Assembly: GCA_031283015.1 (NCBI GenBank) | Contig: JAITCQ010000078.1 | Coordinates: 1-5,837, forward strand | DNA from: Candidatus Methanoplasma sp. | Lineage (GTDB): Archaea; Thermoplasmatota; Thermoplasmata; Methanomassiliicoccales; Methanomethylophilaceae | Length of the DNA stretch: 5,837 bases | Direction of reading: 5' to 3' | In this document: positions 1 through 5,693 of the stretch, one piece after another | How the letters are laid out: every line of letters begins with the position of its first letter | Position numbering within the stretch: position 1 is the stretch's first letter | Translations under genes and position numbers: made by a program | Notes under the pieces: generated by a model | What the model saw: only the letters and a program-made list of their open reading frames with translations | Told to the model about the DNA's origin: nothing | The model's database searches: none

Positions 1-2
1 TT

Positions 3-15
3 TACGAATATCGTA
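3..15. repeat. short inverted repeat, possible operator
   Basis: The arms TACGA and TCGTA flank a three-base centre (ATA). The repeat lies in the AT-rich region about 40 bases before the TATA-like box of the radical SAM gene. It could be a regulator site or part of the 3' end of an upstream transcript. It is short enough to arise by chance. Confidence 0.2.
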
Positions 16-18
16 ATA

Positions 19-24
19 TTTTTT
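19..24 (+). terminator. T-tract, possible terminator of an upstream gene
   Basis: A run of six T follows AT-rich sequence at the left edge. Archaeal RNA polymerase often terminates at such U-tracts without a strong hairpin. No gene end is visible upstream inside the window, so the source transcript is unknown. Confidence 0.25.
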
Positions 25-55
25 CGAATTGCAACCACCTTGATAACACTATTCA

Positions 56-64
56 TATTTATAC
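56..64 (+). promoter_or_regulatory. TATA-like box of the radical SAM gene
   Basis: TATTTATAC is centred about 31 bases before the ATG at 91, inside an AT-rich block that contrasts with the GC-rich coding DNA. No GGAGG-like ribosome binding site precedes the ATG. The spacing therefore fits a leaderless or nearly leaderless transcript, which is an inference from distance alone. Confidence 0.45.
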
Positions 65-90
65 CTAATTTACACTCCCAGAACTCGAAC

Positions 91-1704
91 ATGGTTAAAG
101 ATATCAAAGTGGTCCTGATAGATGGCTACATCGACGACCCTGCCGCATTGGGCGTTCCGCCTTATATCTCCCCGATGGTCCGATCGATCGCCGGCGCATC
201 GATCGACGCCGGGGCGTCCGTCGACTATGTCTCGATGGATATGATACGAAAGGGAAGGAAGATCCCGGATGCCGATGTCAGCGTCGTCCTTTCCGGGAGC
301 ACCGTTCCTGGGAAGTATCTCAGATCCATGCCGATGTCGACGAAAGAACTGAGCTCTCTGGCGCCTAAGCTCAGAGGCTGGAAGCTGATAGGCGGATCGG
401 CCGCGTCGTCCCCGGCGGCATCCGGTTTCGATTTTGCCATAGAAAAGGACGTGGCGGCATCCCTGTACGACGGCATGACCGGCAAGGAAGTGAACGAGAG
501 GTCCCGCACGCTCGAGGAGTGGAACAGATGGATGCTGCTCGGCGCAGAGATAGTTACCCAGCACCAGGATTTCCCTCATCCTCTGGTCGCGGAAATAGAA
601 ACATACAGAGGATGTCACAGGTACGGGAGCGGCGGATGCTCGTTCTGCGTAGAGCCTTTGAAGGGGAAGCCGCTTATGCGCTCTCCCGGCGACGTGATCG
701 CCGAGGCGGAGAGGCTCGTGTCCCTCGGCGTAAGGAATATAAGGGTCGGGGGGCAGACATGCATCATATCATACGGATCGACGTCCGGGTCCGATGTCCC
801 GGTCCCGAACCCCGGCGCGGTGGGGGAGCTGTTCACCGGCCTGAAGGACCTGGGTCTGGATGTGCTCCATGTGGACAACGCGAATCCCGCCGTCATAGCC
901 TCGCACCCTGCGGAATCGAGGGAGATCATTGAGATACTGACCGAATGCTGCACATCCGGCAATGTCCTGGCGCTCGGGCTGGAGTCCGCGGACCCGACGG
1001 TCTTCCGGGAGAACAACCTCAACTGCACGCCGGAACAGCTCATGGACGCCGTGAGGATCATCAACGATATCGGCGGGGAACGGGGGCCCGTCGGGCTGCC
1101 GAAGCTCCTGCCCGGAATAAATCTCATTTGCGGCCTGGACGGAGAAACGAGCGAGACGTACGGAATGAACATCGAACTCCTGAAGAGGATCCTGGACGAG
1201 GGCCTGATGGTGAGACGCATCAACATACGGCAGGTGATGCCCCTCCGGAAGGAATTTGGCACAAGGGTGGATAAGGGGGCGTTCAAAAAATTCAAGGAGA
1301 CCGTGAGGGAAGGGATCGACAGGGTCATGCTGGAACGCGTGGTGCCGAAAGGCACGGTCTTGAAGGAAGTTTACATGGAGATGCACGACGGGAACACTAC
1401 GTTCGGCAGGCAGATCGGCACGTATCCGATCCTGGTCGGGATACCGTACAAAGTAGAACTGGGAAGATCGCACGACGTCACGATCACCGATTGGGGATTC
1501 AGATCCGTCACGGGTGTGACCACTCCGTTCAACGTCAACGCGATGCCCATGTCCGCGATAGAGGGGCTTCCCGGCATCGGTAAGAAGAGAGCCGCGAAGA
1601 TAGTCGTGAAAAGGCCGTTCCGCTCAATGGACGACCTTAAAGAGGCAATCGATGATCCGGAGGTCTTTGAGAACATCCGGAACATGGTCTCACTTTCTCA
1701 GTGA
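91..1704 (+). CDS. radical SAM protein with TRAM-like barrel and C-terminal helix-hairpin-helix (COG1031-like)
   Basis: The 537-residue protein looks like the archaeal radical SAM family with a C-terminal helix-hairpin-helix; its reaction is unknown to me. Residues 1-150 form an alpha/beta domain resembling the Rossmann-type N-terminus of B12-dependent radical SAM enzymes, with no cobalamin motif I can point to. The cluster motif is C175-x7-C183-x2-C186 within RGCHRYGSGGCSFC, wider than the usual CxxxCxxC. GLESAD at 296-301 is typical of the radical SAM barrel. Residues about 424-485 look like a small beta-barrel of TRAM type, and GLPGIGKKRA at 492-501 is a helix-hairpin-helix. The last two are nucleic-acid-binding modules, so RNA modification is a reasonable inference. 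The frame stays open to the window's left edge, with a TTG at 40, but I chose the ATG at 91 because upstream sequence is AT-rich, promoter-like and unlike the family's N-terminus. Family certainty is high; function is open. Confidence 0.85.
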   Translation: MVKDIKVVLIDGYIDDPAALGVPPYISPMVRSIAGASIDAGASVDYVSMDMIRKGRKIPDADVSVVLSGSTVPGKYLRSMPMSTKELSSLAPKLRGWKLIGGSAASSPAASGFDFAIEKDVAASLYDGMTGKEVNERSRTLEEWNRWMLLGAEIVTQHQDFPHPLVAEIETYRGCHRYGSGGCSFCVEPLKGKPLMRSPGDVIAEAERLVSLGVRNIRVGGQTCIISYGSTSGSDVPVPNPGAVGELFTGLKDLGLDVLHVDNANPAVIASHPAESREIIEILTECCTSGNVLALGLESADPTVFRENNLNCTPEQLMDAVRIINDIGGERGPVGLPKLLPGINLICGLDGETSETYGMNIELLKRILDEGLMVRRINIRQVMPLRKEFGTRVDKGAFKKFKETVREGIDRVMLERVVPKGTVLKEVYMEMHDGNTTFGRQIGTYPILVGIPYKVELGRSHDVTITDWGFRSVTGVTTPFNVNAMPMSAIEGLPGIGKKRAAKIVVKRPFRSMDDLKEAIDDPEVFENIRNMVSLSQ

Positions 1705-1749
1705 GCCCCTTCCCGGCTTCGGAACGGTTCGCCAGGCTGTCAGAAAACC

Positions 1750-1765
1750 TCTTGTCGAAACAAGA
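1750..1765. repeat. inverted repeat upstream of the repeat-protein promoter
   Basis: TCTTGT and ACAAGA form a perfect 6-base stem around a CGAA tetraloop. It sits between the radical SAM stop codon and the TATA-like box at 1784, about 20 bases before that box. No T-run follows on the plus strand, so it is a poor terminator. A regulator binding site or an RNA hairpin at the 3' end of the upstream message is equally possible. Confidence 0.3.
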
Positions 1766-1783
1766 AAGATCTTCCCGCAAATA

Positions 1784-1792
1784 CTACATATA
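1784..1792 (+). promoter_or_regulatory. TATA-like box of the helical-repeat gene
   Basis: CTACATATA lies in a locally AT-rich stretch after the radical SAM gene. A start of transcription about 25 bases downstream (near 1812-1815) would leave a leader of about 17-32 bases before the candidate starts at 1832 and 1844. This suggests the repeat protein has its own promoter. Confidence 0.4.
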
Positions 1793-1843
1793 GATGAACA
1801 GATACGTAAATGGCGGAAAAACCCGTTAAGGATGGGATATTAT

Positions 1844-2476
1844 ATGTGGCCTTTCAAACCGGCATGGAAAAGAAAGAACAAGAACACCGCGCTGAAAGCA
1901 GTGCTGTCGGAAACAGACGAGACGAAGTTGGCAGAGATCGCGAACAAAGCGCCCGACCCAGATGTGCGCCGGGAGGCGGTGAGGAAAATAACCGATGAGT
2001 CGGTCCTCGTGCACATAATAAAGAACGAGGAGTTCCCGCGGGTGCGCCGGGAGGCGGTTGCGAAACTTACCGACGAGGACGTGCTTGCGGATGTGGCAAT
2101 GAACGATCCCTTCCCGCGGGTGCGCCGGGAGGCGGTGGCGAAGCTTACCGACGAGTCCATACTCGGAACCCTGGCGAGGAGCGATGGCGACTGCGATGTG
2201 CGCCGGGAGGCGGTGAGGAAACTCACCGACGAGTCCATACTCGGAGATGTTGCGATGAACGGCGGCGACCACTTTGTACGTTGGGACGCGGTCGGAAGGC
2301 TGACCGACGAGGATGTCCTTGCATACGTGGCGAAGAACGACCGCTTTTCCGATGTGCGCCTGGCGGCGATAAAGAAACTGACCAGCGAAGATATCCTTAA
2401 GGACGTTGCTGAGCACGACATCCATCCCGAAGTGCGCCGGGAAGCGGCGGCAAAACTGCGCGGACTCAATTCCTGA
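1844..2476 (+). CDS. HEAT-like/leucine-rich-variant alpha-helical repeat protein
   Basis: This 210-residue protein is nearly all repeat. After a basic, aromatic N-terminus (MWPFKPAWKRKNKN) comes a capping half-repeat, then seven units beginning with VRREAV-like sequence at residues 41, 67, 93, 119, 145, 171 and 197, the last truncated. Each 26-residue unit resembles VRREAVxKLTDExxL followed by an acidic or polar linker, the pattern of two-helix HEAT or LRV superhelices. Such proteins are usually scaffolds; I see no catalytic motif, signal peptide or membrane segment. It has no cysteine cluster like that of the classic LRV protein. I chose the ATG at 1844, preceded by GGGA with 6 bases between; ATG 1832 would add MGYY and is also possible. 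The frame runs back to 1652, inside the radical SAM gene, but that part is not repeat-like. The gene lies between radical SAM and priL with no evident functional link to either. Confidence 0.8.
   Translation: MWPFKPAWKRKNKNTALKAVLSETDETKLAEIANKAPDPDVRREAVRKITDESVLVHIIKNEEFPRVRREAVAKLTDEDVLADVAMNDPFPRVRREAVAKLTDESILGTLARSDGDCDVRREAVRKLTDESILGDVAMNGGDHFVRWDAVGRLTDEDVLAYVAKNDRFSDVRLAAIKKLTSEDILKDVAEHDIHPEVRREAAAKLRGLNS
1964..2473 (+). repeat. tandem 78-base coding repeat, seven units
   Basis: Units start at 1964, 2042, 2120, 2198, 2276, 2354 and 2432 with an exact 78-base period and no indels; the last unit is partial. The first four begin with the same 17 bases coding for VRREAV, always using CGC CGG for the arginine pair. 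Units two and three share 26 identical bases ending at 2058 and 2136. Another 21-base identity recurs at 2147 and 2225. Identity at synonymous positions suggests recent duplication or gene conversion between units, while the linker ends of the units differ. Confidence 0.9.
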
Positions 2477-2490
2477 TCGCGGCAGACGAG

Positions 2491-2503
2491 GGCGGATGCC
2501 GCC
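2491..2503. repeat. short GC-rich hairpin between repeat gene and priL
   Basis: GGCGG and CCGCC form a perfect 5-base stem around ATG, 15 bases after the stop codon of the repeat protein. No T-run follows, so its use as an archaeal terminator is doubtful. It may only reflect GC-rich composition. Confidence 0.2.
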
Positions 2504-2513
2504 GGGGAGCATG

Positions 2514-2527
2514 CGAAACCTAAATTA
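2514..2527 (+). promoter_or_regulatory. BRE/TATA promoter of priL
   Basis: CGAAAC, resembling a purine-rich TFB recognition element, is followed directly by the TATA-like CTAAATTA at 2520-2527. The box is centred about 27 bases before the priL ATG, the spacing expected for a leaderless message. A weak AGGA at 2541-2544 is the only ribosome-binding-site candidate. Confidence 0.55.
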
Positions 2528-2550
2528 CCGTTCACCGCATAGGACGACGC

Positions 2551-3582
2551 ATGGACTCTCTTCAGGCCGCAAGATATCCCTTCCTCAGGGGATCCGCTCA
2601 GTTCGCAGAAGAGAACTCCGCCGATATCGAATCCCTTATCAGTTCGTCGTCCTACGAAAGTGCCAGGAAAAGGGGCCTGGAGCGCGTGCTCGATGCCGTA
2701 TCCCAGCATAAGGTGGGCGACGTCCCCCTTCTTCAGGAATATGACAGGCTGATGGAGATCCTCTCGTATCCCTACGCGAGGATGATAGTCTCCTGCATAA
2801 ACGACCGGTTCCTTACGAAAAGATATGCTCTTGCGGAGGCGTCGAGGATGAACGGCCTTCTTTCCAACGACCCCGGGTCGGAGATGGCGGTGGCGGAAGA
2901 GCTTGAAGTAAGGTCCACCGCGGCCGCGGAAGGCCGGATAAACATGCATTTCAGCGATTATCTGAGATTCTCTCACGTGATGAAGGCATCGGAGTGGAAG
3001 CTCATCAACACCGACCTCAAAGGCGGCTTCGTCCTTCTGGACCCCGACAGATTCGCCCGACTACTTCAGAATGCGCTTCAGGAACGGATCGAATCAGAAC
3101 TTCCTCTGAACGTCCCGGATGCGTTCAGGAAGATCATGAGAAAGGACATCGACCGCGTGAACATGGTCCTGTCCGACACGAAGAAGAAACTGAGTCCGAC
3201 CGGCGGGGAGGGCATGAATCCGGATCATCTTCCTCCATGCATGAAGGCCATACTGGCAAGCGCGCAGAACGGCGTGAATCTTCCGCACAGCGCAAGGTTC
3301 GCTCTCGTTTCCTATCTCAACGCGCTCGGCCTTACATACGAACAGATAATCGGTCTCTTCGCGCAGTCGCCGGATTTCGACGAATCCAAATCAAGCTATC
3401 AGATCAAGCATATAACCGGAGAGGAGAGAGGCGGGGAGGGTTACACCCCTCCGGAGTGCGCAACGATGAGGACGAACGGCATATGCTTCGATCCGGACAA
3501 TCTGTGCGCGAAGATCAACCACCCTCTTTCATATTACAGAGTAAAATCGGGAAATACGCAGAAGAAGGAGGAGAAACCCTGA
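2551..3582 (+). CDS. priL: DNA primase large subunit PriL
   Basis: PriL is the non-catalytic regulatory subunit of the archaeal/eukaryotic-type primase; with PriS it makes the primers for replication. The 343-residue length fits the family. Residues 1-200 form the helical N-terminal domain, opening with the characteristic ARYPFLRGSAQFAEE. The C-terminal iron-sulfur domain starts near 225 and carries the expected cysteines C230, C303, C312 and C319, which by family knowledge bind a 4Fe-4S cluster. Around them are family signatures: PPCMKAI at C230, LPHSARFAL at 244-252, YQIKHITGE at 283-291 and TPPECATMRTNGIC ending at C312. The start at 2551 gives the normal N-terminus and sits correctly behind its promoter. 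The catalytic partner priS is not in this window. The stop codon is two bases from the stop of the convergent lipid gene, so the two transcripts probably overlap. I see no damage or missing residue. Confidence 0.95.
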   Translation: MDSLQAARYPFLRGSAQFAEENSADIESLISSSSYESARKRGLERVLDAVSQHKVGDVPLLQEYDRLMEILSYPYARMIVSCINDRFLTKRYALAEASRMNGLLSNDPGSEMAVAEELEVRSTAAAEGRINMHFSDYLRFSHVMKASEWKLINTDLKGGFVLLDPDRFARLLQNALQERIESELPLNVPDAFRKIMRKDIDRVNMVLSDTKKKLSPTGGEGMNPDHLPPCMKAILASAQNGVNLPHSARFALVSYLNALGLTYEQIIGLFAQSPDFDESKSSYQIKHITGEERGGEGYTPPECATMRTNGICFDPDNLCAKINHPLSYYRVKSGNTQKKEEKP

Positions 3583-3584
3583 TA

Positions 3585-4223
3585 TCAGTCTTTTTTGGAA
3601 AGATTCTTCCAAGTGACCATCGCTCTTTGGACCGCGGTGAGGTTGCCGACGACGGCGAACCATATCATCATGATCTCCAGCCATGATATCGAATATCCAG
3701 ATATATCTATCAGCGGGTGTCCCGCATAGATCATTATGAATTGTATCACGGGGAACAGTGTGCTCAGGACCACCCTGTCCGCCCTCCCCAGCAATCCCGC
3801 GTACAGGCGCGGCGCGCCCACCGCCTGGGCCTGTGTCCCCATATACGAGGTCAGAAGCACCCCCACTAGTGCCAGCATCCCTATGTACGGGTTGCACCAA
3901 GCGCTTACGGCGACACCGCCGATCATGAACACGTCGGCGTATCTGTCGAAAACGTGGTCAAGATAATCCCCTTTGTCCGATGCTTTTCCGGCGAGTTTGG
4001 CGACCTTTCCGTCCAGAGCGTCAAAGTATCCGGAGAGAAGGACGACCGCCGCTCCGATCAGGAGAAGATAGTGGCGTTCGAAGCTGAGGTAGAGCAGCAA
4101 TCCGGAGACGAACGCGAGGATGAGACCTATCCACGAAATATGGTTCGGATTGACGTTTATCAGCTTTTTTGCAACGGGGGCCAAAGCGAAATCCGCTTTG
4201 CCCCTCTGTCCGTCTAGAACCAT
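3585..4223 (-). CDS. CDP-alcohol phosphatidyltransferase, probable archaetidylinositol phosphate synthase
   Basis: This 212-residue integral membrane enzyme has the CDP-alcohol phosphatidyltransferase signature D68-x2-D71-G72-x2-A75-K76-x8-G85-x3-D89-x3-D93, all four metal-binding aspartates present; lysine replaces the usual arginine at 76. About six hydrophobic segments are visible, near 29-47, 52-67, 95-109, 113-129, 150-172 and 180-200. The N-terminus and the downstream GRADRVVL resemble archaeal proteins that join CDP-archaeol to inositol 3-phosphate, giving the precursor of archaetidylinositol lipids. Other head groups such as glycerol phosphate or serine cannot be excluded from sequence alone. 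The start codon lies within the 3' end of the adenylate kinase gene (10-base overlap), with GGGGGAG 8 bases before the ATG, so translation is probably coupled to that gene. It converges on priL. Confidence 0.88.
   Translation of the reverse strand: MVLDGQRGKADFALAPVAKKLINVNPNHISWIGLILAFVSGLLLYLSFERHYLLLIGAAVVLLSGYFDALDGKVAKLAGKASDKGDYLDHVFDRYADVFMIGGVAVSAWCNPYIGMLALVGVLLTSYMGTQAQAVGAPRLYAGLLGRADRVVLSTLFPVIQFIMIYAGHPLIDISGYSISWLEIMMIWFAVVGNLTAVQRAMVTWKNLSKKD
3591..3596 (+). terminator. T-tract terminator candidate for priL
   Basis: Six T on the plus strand begin 8 bases after the priL stop, as expected for an archaeal U-tract terminator. They lie inside the opposing gene, where they encode its final lysines (SKKD). 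On the minus strand the counterpart region is only pyrimidine-rich, so the opposing transcript may read into priL before ending. Confidence 0.35.
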
Positions 4224-4741
4224 TTCTCCAACTCCCCCGTCCAGTCAATATTCCCCGGTCGGTATTTATCGGTATTCCCTTTGGTGAAGTCCTCGGCCTT
4301 GTCCGCTACTCTCTTTGTACCGACCTCGGACGAGTCGATCTCGCATACCGACACGCCAGTCTCGACGGCCTCGCACAGTATCACGTCCAGTATCTCCGCC
4401 TGGACGTTCTCGATCACTTTGCTCTCGGAATAACCGCGCTCCCTCAGCCTTCCGGCGAGCGTCTCGGGTTCGCACCTGAGTACTATTATCAGGTCGCATT
4501 CCACACAATGCGAGAAGTGACCTTCGATGAAGACGGTCTCGTCCGTCCGGTATTTTTCCAGCAAAGGATCGAGCGCGTCCGTGTCGACGCAGTATGTGTC
4601 TCTGGCCTCGTCTTTCTCTCCGAGGAGTCCGTTGCTGCGTATGATCTCGTTGATATCCAGAACGGCATATCCTCTGCGCCTGAGCTCTTCGGCGAGATAC
4701 GTTTTCCCGGTGCCGGGCGTGCCTGTTATCGCGATCATCAT
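4214..4741 (-). CDS. adenylate kinase 6 / Fap7-like nucleotide kinase
   Basis: The 175-residue protein belongs to the AK6/Fap7 (COG1936) family: P-loop kinases with adenylate kinase and ATPase activity, which in eukaryotes and by inference archaea act in late small-ribosomal-subunit maturation with uS11. Visible are the Walker A motif GTPGTGKT (7-14), the family-typical EGHFSH (73-78), RGYSESKVIENVQAE (102-116) in the lid region, and the archaeal tail GNIDWTGELEKW. Size is normal. Three starts are possible: GTG 4750, overlapping the kinase stop as GTGA, and ATG 4741 or 4738. I prefer an ATG because the P-loop strand then begins as MMIAITG or MIAITG, normal for the family. The stop is TAG, within the start region of the next gene. 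It probably shares a transcript with the PfkB kinase upstream and the lipid synthase downstream. Confidence 0.92.
   Translation of the reverse strand: MMIAITGTPGTGKTYLAEELRRRGYAVLDINEIIRSNGLLGEKDEARDTYCVDTDALDPLLEKYRTDETVFIEGHFSHCVECDLIIVLRCEPETLAGRLRERGYSESKVIENVQAEILDVILCEAVETGVSVCEIDSSEVGTKRVADKAEDFTKGNTDKYRPGNIDWTGELEKWF
4232..4238 (-). promoter_or_regulatory. ribosome binding site of the phosphatidyltransferase gene
   Basis: Read on the minus strand, GGGGGAG ends 8 bases before the ATG at 4223 and lies inside the adenylate kinase coding region. It supports this start and internal initiation on a shared message. A nearer GGAG at 4226-4229 is an alternative. Confidence 0.5.
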
Positions 4742-4746
4742 TTTTA

Positions 4747-5661
4747 TCACAAGTATCTGTCGGCGCGTTCAAGCACCTCTTCCCATCTGGGTGTGTTCGT
4801 AAGCGCGCCTATCTTTTCAACAACGAAGGATGAGGTCGCCGACGCAAGTATCAGAGCCTCGTGAACATCATATCCTTTGTACAGACCGCAATAGAAACCG
4901 GCGCGGAAGGCGTCCCCTGCGCCGGTGGCGTCGGCGAACGACCTTCCTTCTATCGCCGGAATCCGCACGATCTCGCCATTGATCTTAGCCGTGCTGCCTC
5001 TTTCCCCTTCGGTGCGGACGACGAGTTCCTCTTCGATGTCCATCACGTCCTTTATCCCGAGGTTCCTTTCGATCACCCTCGCTTCGTATTCGTTACAGAA
5101 AAGAGAGTCGGATAAGCTCAGGGCCTTTCGGATGTTGTCCCCGCTCCACATTTTGTACACCTCCTGCGCGGGATCGAAGGATATCCTCGGACCGCCGGCC
5201 ACGGCTTCCATTACCGAGATGTAATAGTCCGGGTCCCCCGTGCAGAAATGTGCGAAGGACGATCTCGAAGCGTTCCCCGTCAGCATGCGGTCAAGTTTGC
5301 TGGCACTTCCCTGTGGACCCTGGTAGAATATCACCCTCTGCTTCATCTCCGCATCGTTGATCACCATCGCCTGAGACGATTCATACTCCCCGACGGAGAT
5401 CATCTCGTCCATTATCAATCCCGAGTCCTCCATCTCCCCTTCATACCTGAAGGGAAAGTCTTCGCCGACGAACGCACATATCGCAGTAGGGACGCCAAGT
5501 CTCGCGGCGGTCATTGCTATGTTCGTTCCGGTCCCTCCGAGCGTTGTGTGTTTTGAAAGAACATCCACTGATTCATTCAACTCGGGGAATCTCTTGACCG
5601 AGATTATCTGATCGATCGTAACGTGCCCGTACACGGACAGGAATGGTCTTCCGTCGGCCAT
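4747..5661 (-). CDS. PfkB-family kinase, MJ0406-like nucleoside kinase type
   Basis: A complete 304-residue ribokinase-fold enzyme that moves the ATP gamma-phosphate to a sugar or nucleoside hydroxyl. The N-terminal strand is SVYGHVTIDQI. LGGTGTNIAMTAARLG (41-56) is the substrate-binding glycine motif, NEYEA (190-194) and RTEGERGS (216-223) are nucleotide-site elements, and DATGAGDAF (244-252) is the PfkB signature, with D250 the expected catalytic base. CTGDPDYY, SFDPAQEV and the C-terminal ATSSFVVEKIGALTNTPRWEEV match, as I recall it, the archaeal nucleoside kinase MJ0406 better than ribokinases or fructokinases. A nucleoside substrate is therefore likely but unproven. The ATG at 5661 gives a normal N-terminus and follows its own TATA-like box. 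The stop overlaps or nearly touches the adenylate kinase start, so the two are probably co-expressed. Confidence 0.9.
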   Translation of the reverse strand: MADGRPFLSVYGHVTIDQIISVKRFPELNESVDVLSKHTTLGGTGTNIAMTAARLGVPTAICAFVGEDFPFRYEGEMEDSGLIMDEMISVGEYESSQAMVINDAEMKQRVIFYQGPQGSASKLDRMLTGNASRSSFAHFCTGDPDYYISVMEAVAGGPRISFDPAQEVYKMWSGDNIRKALSLSDSLFCNEYEARVIERNLGIKDVMDIEEELVVRTEGERGSTAKINGEIVRIPAIEGRSFADATGAGDAFRAGFYCGLYKGYDVHEALILASATSSFVVEKIGALTNTPRWEEVLERADRYL

Positions 5662-5680
5662 GCATCAAGTATCGATTGCG

Positions 5681-5690
5681 ATTATTAATG
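5681..5690 (-). promoter_or_regulatory. TATA-like box of the PfkB kinase
   Basis: On the minus strand the 32-base gap after the glycosyltransferase stop contains CATTAATAAT, centred about 24 bases before the kinase ATG. It is preceded by AAAACC, similar to the BRE-like sequence before priL; that element touches the glycosyltransferase stop codon. No Shine-Dalgarno sequence precedes the ATG, so a leaderless kinase message is likely, and it would continue into the adenylate kinase and lipid synthase genes. Confidence 0.5.
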
Positions 5691-5693
5691 GTT

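Noticed and set aside
3..68. A short frame-3 stretch ending with TAA at 66 could be the tail of an upstream gene
   Set aside because: It is only about 20 AT-rich codons with no recognisable motif, and it would overlap the TATA-like box. There is no support for coding.
1..90. Frame 1 stays open from the left edge into the radical SAM gene, with a TTG at 40 and a hydrophobic stretch that could pass for a signal or membrane segment
   Set aside because: The DNA is AT-rich, T-tract-containing and promoter-like, unlike the GC-rich coding DNA. The hydrophobic residues come from T-rich codons, and the protein from ATG 91 has a normal cytoplasmic N-terminus.
615..1473. Long minus-strand frames inside the radical SAM gene
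   Set aside because: They are antisense to conserved radical SAM motifs, show no family features and have no promoter or ribosome binding site.
1964..2473. The regular 78-base repeats considered as a CRISPR array or noncoding satellite
   Set aside because: The period is an exact multiple of three, the frame is open throughout, and the units encode a conserved helical repeat. There are no constant repeats separated by unique spacers.
1840..2976. A 378-codon minus-strand open frame across the repeat gene and priL
   Set aside because: It is antisense to two well-supported genes. Its translation is arginine- and serine-rich shadow sequence that mirrors the repeats, so its openness follows from GC-rich codon use.
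4169..4864. A 231-codon plus-strand open frame opposite the adenylate kinase
   Set aside because: It is antisense to a gene with clear P-loop and AK6 motifs and resembles no family I recognise.
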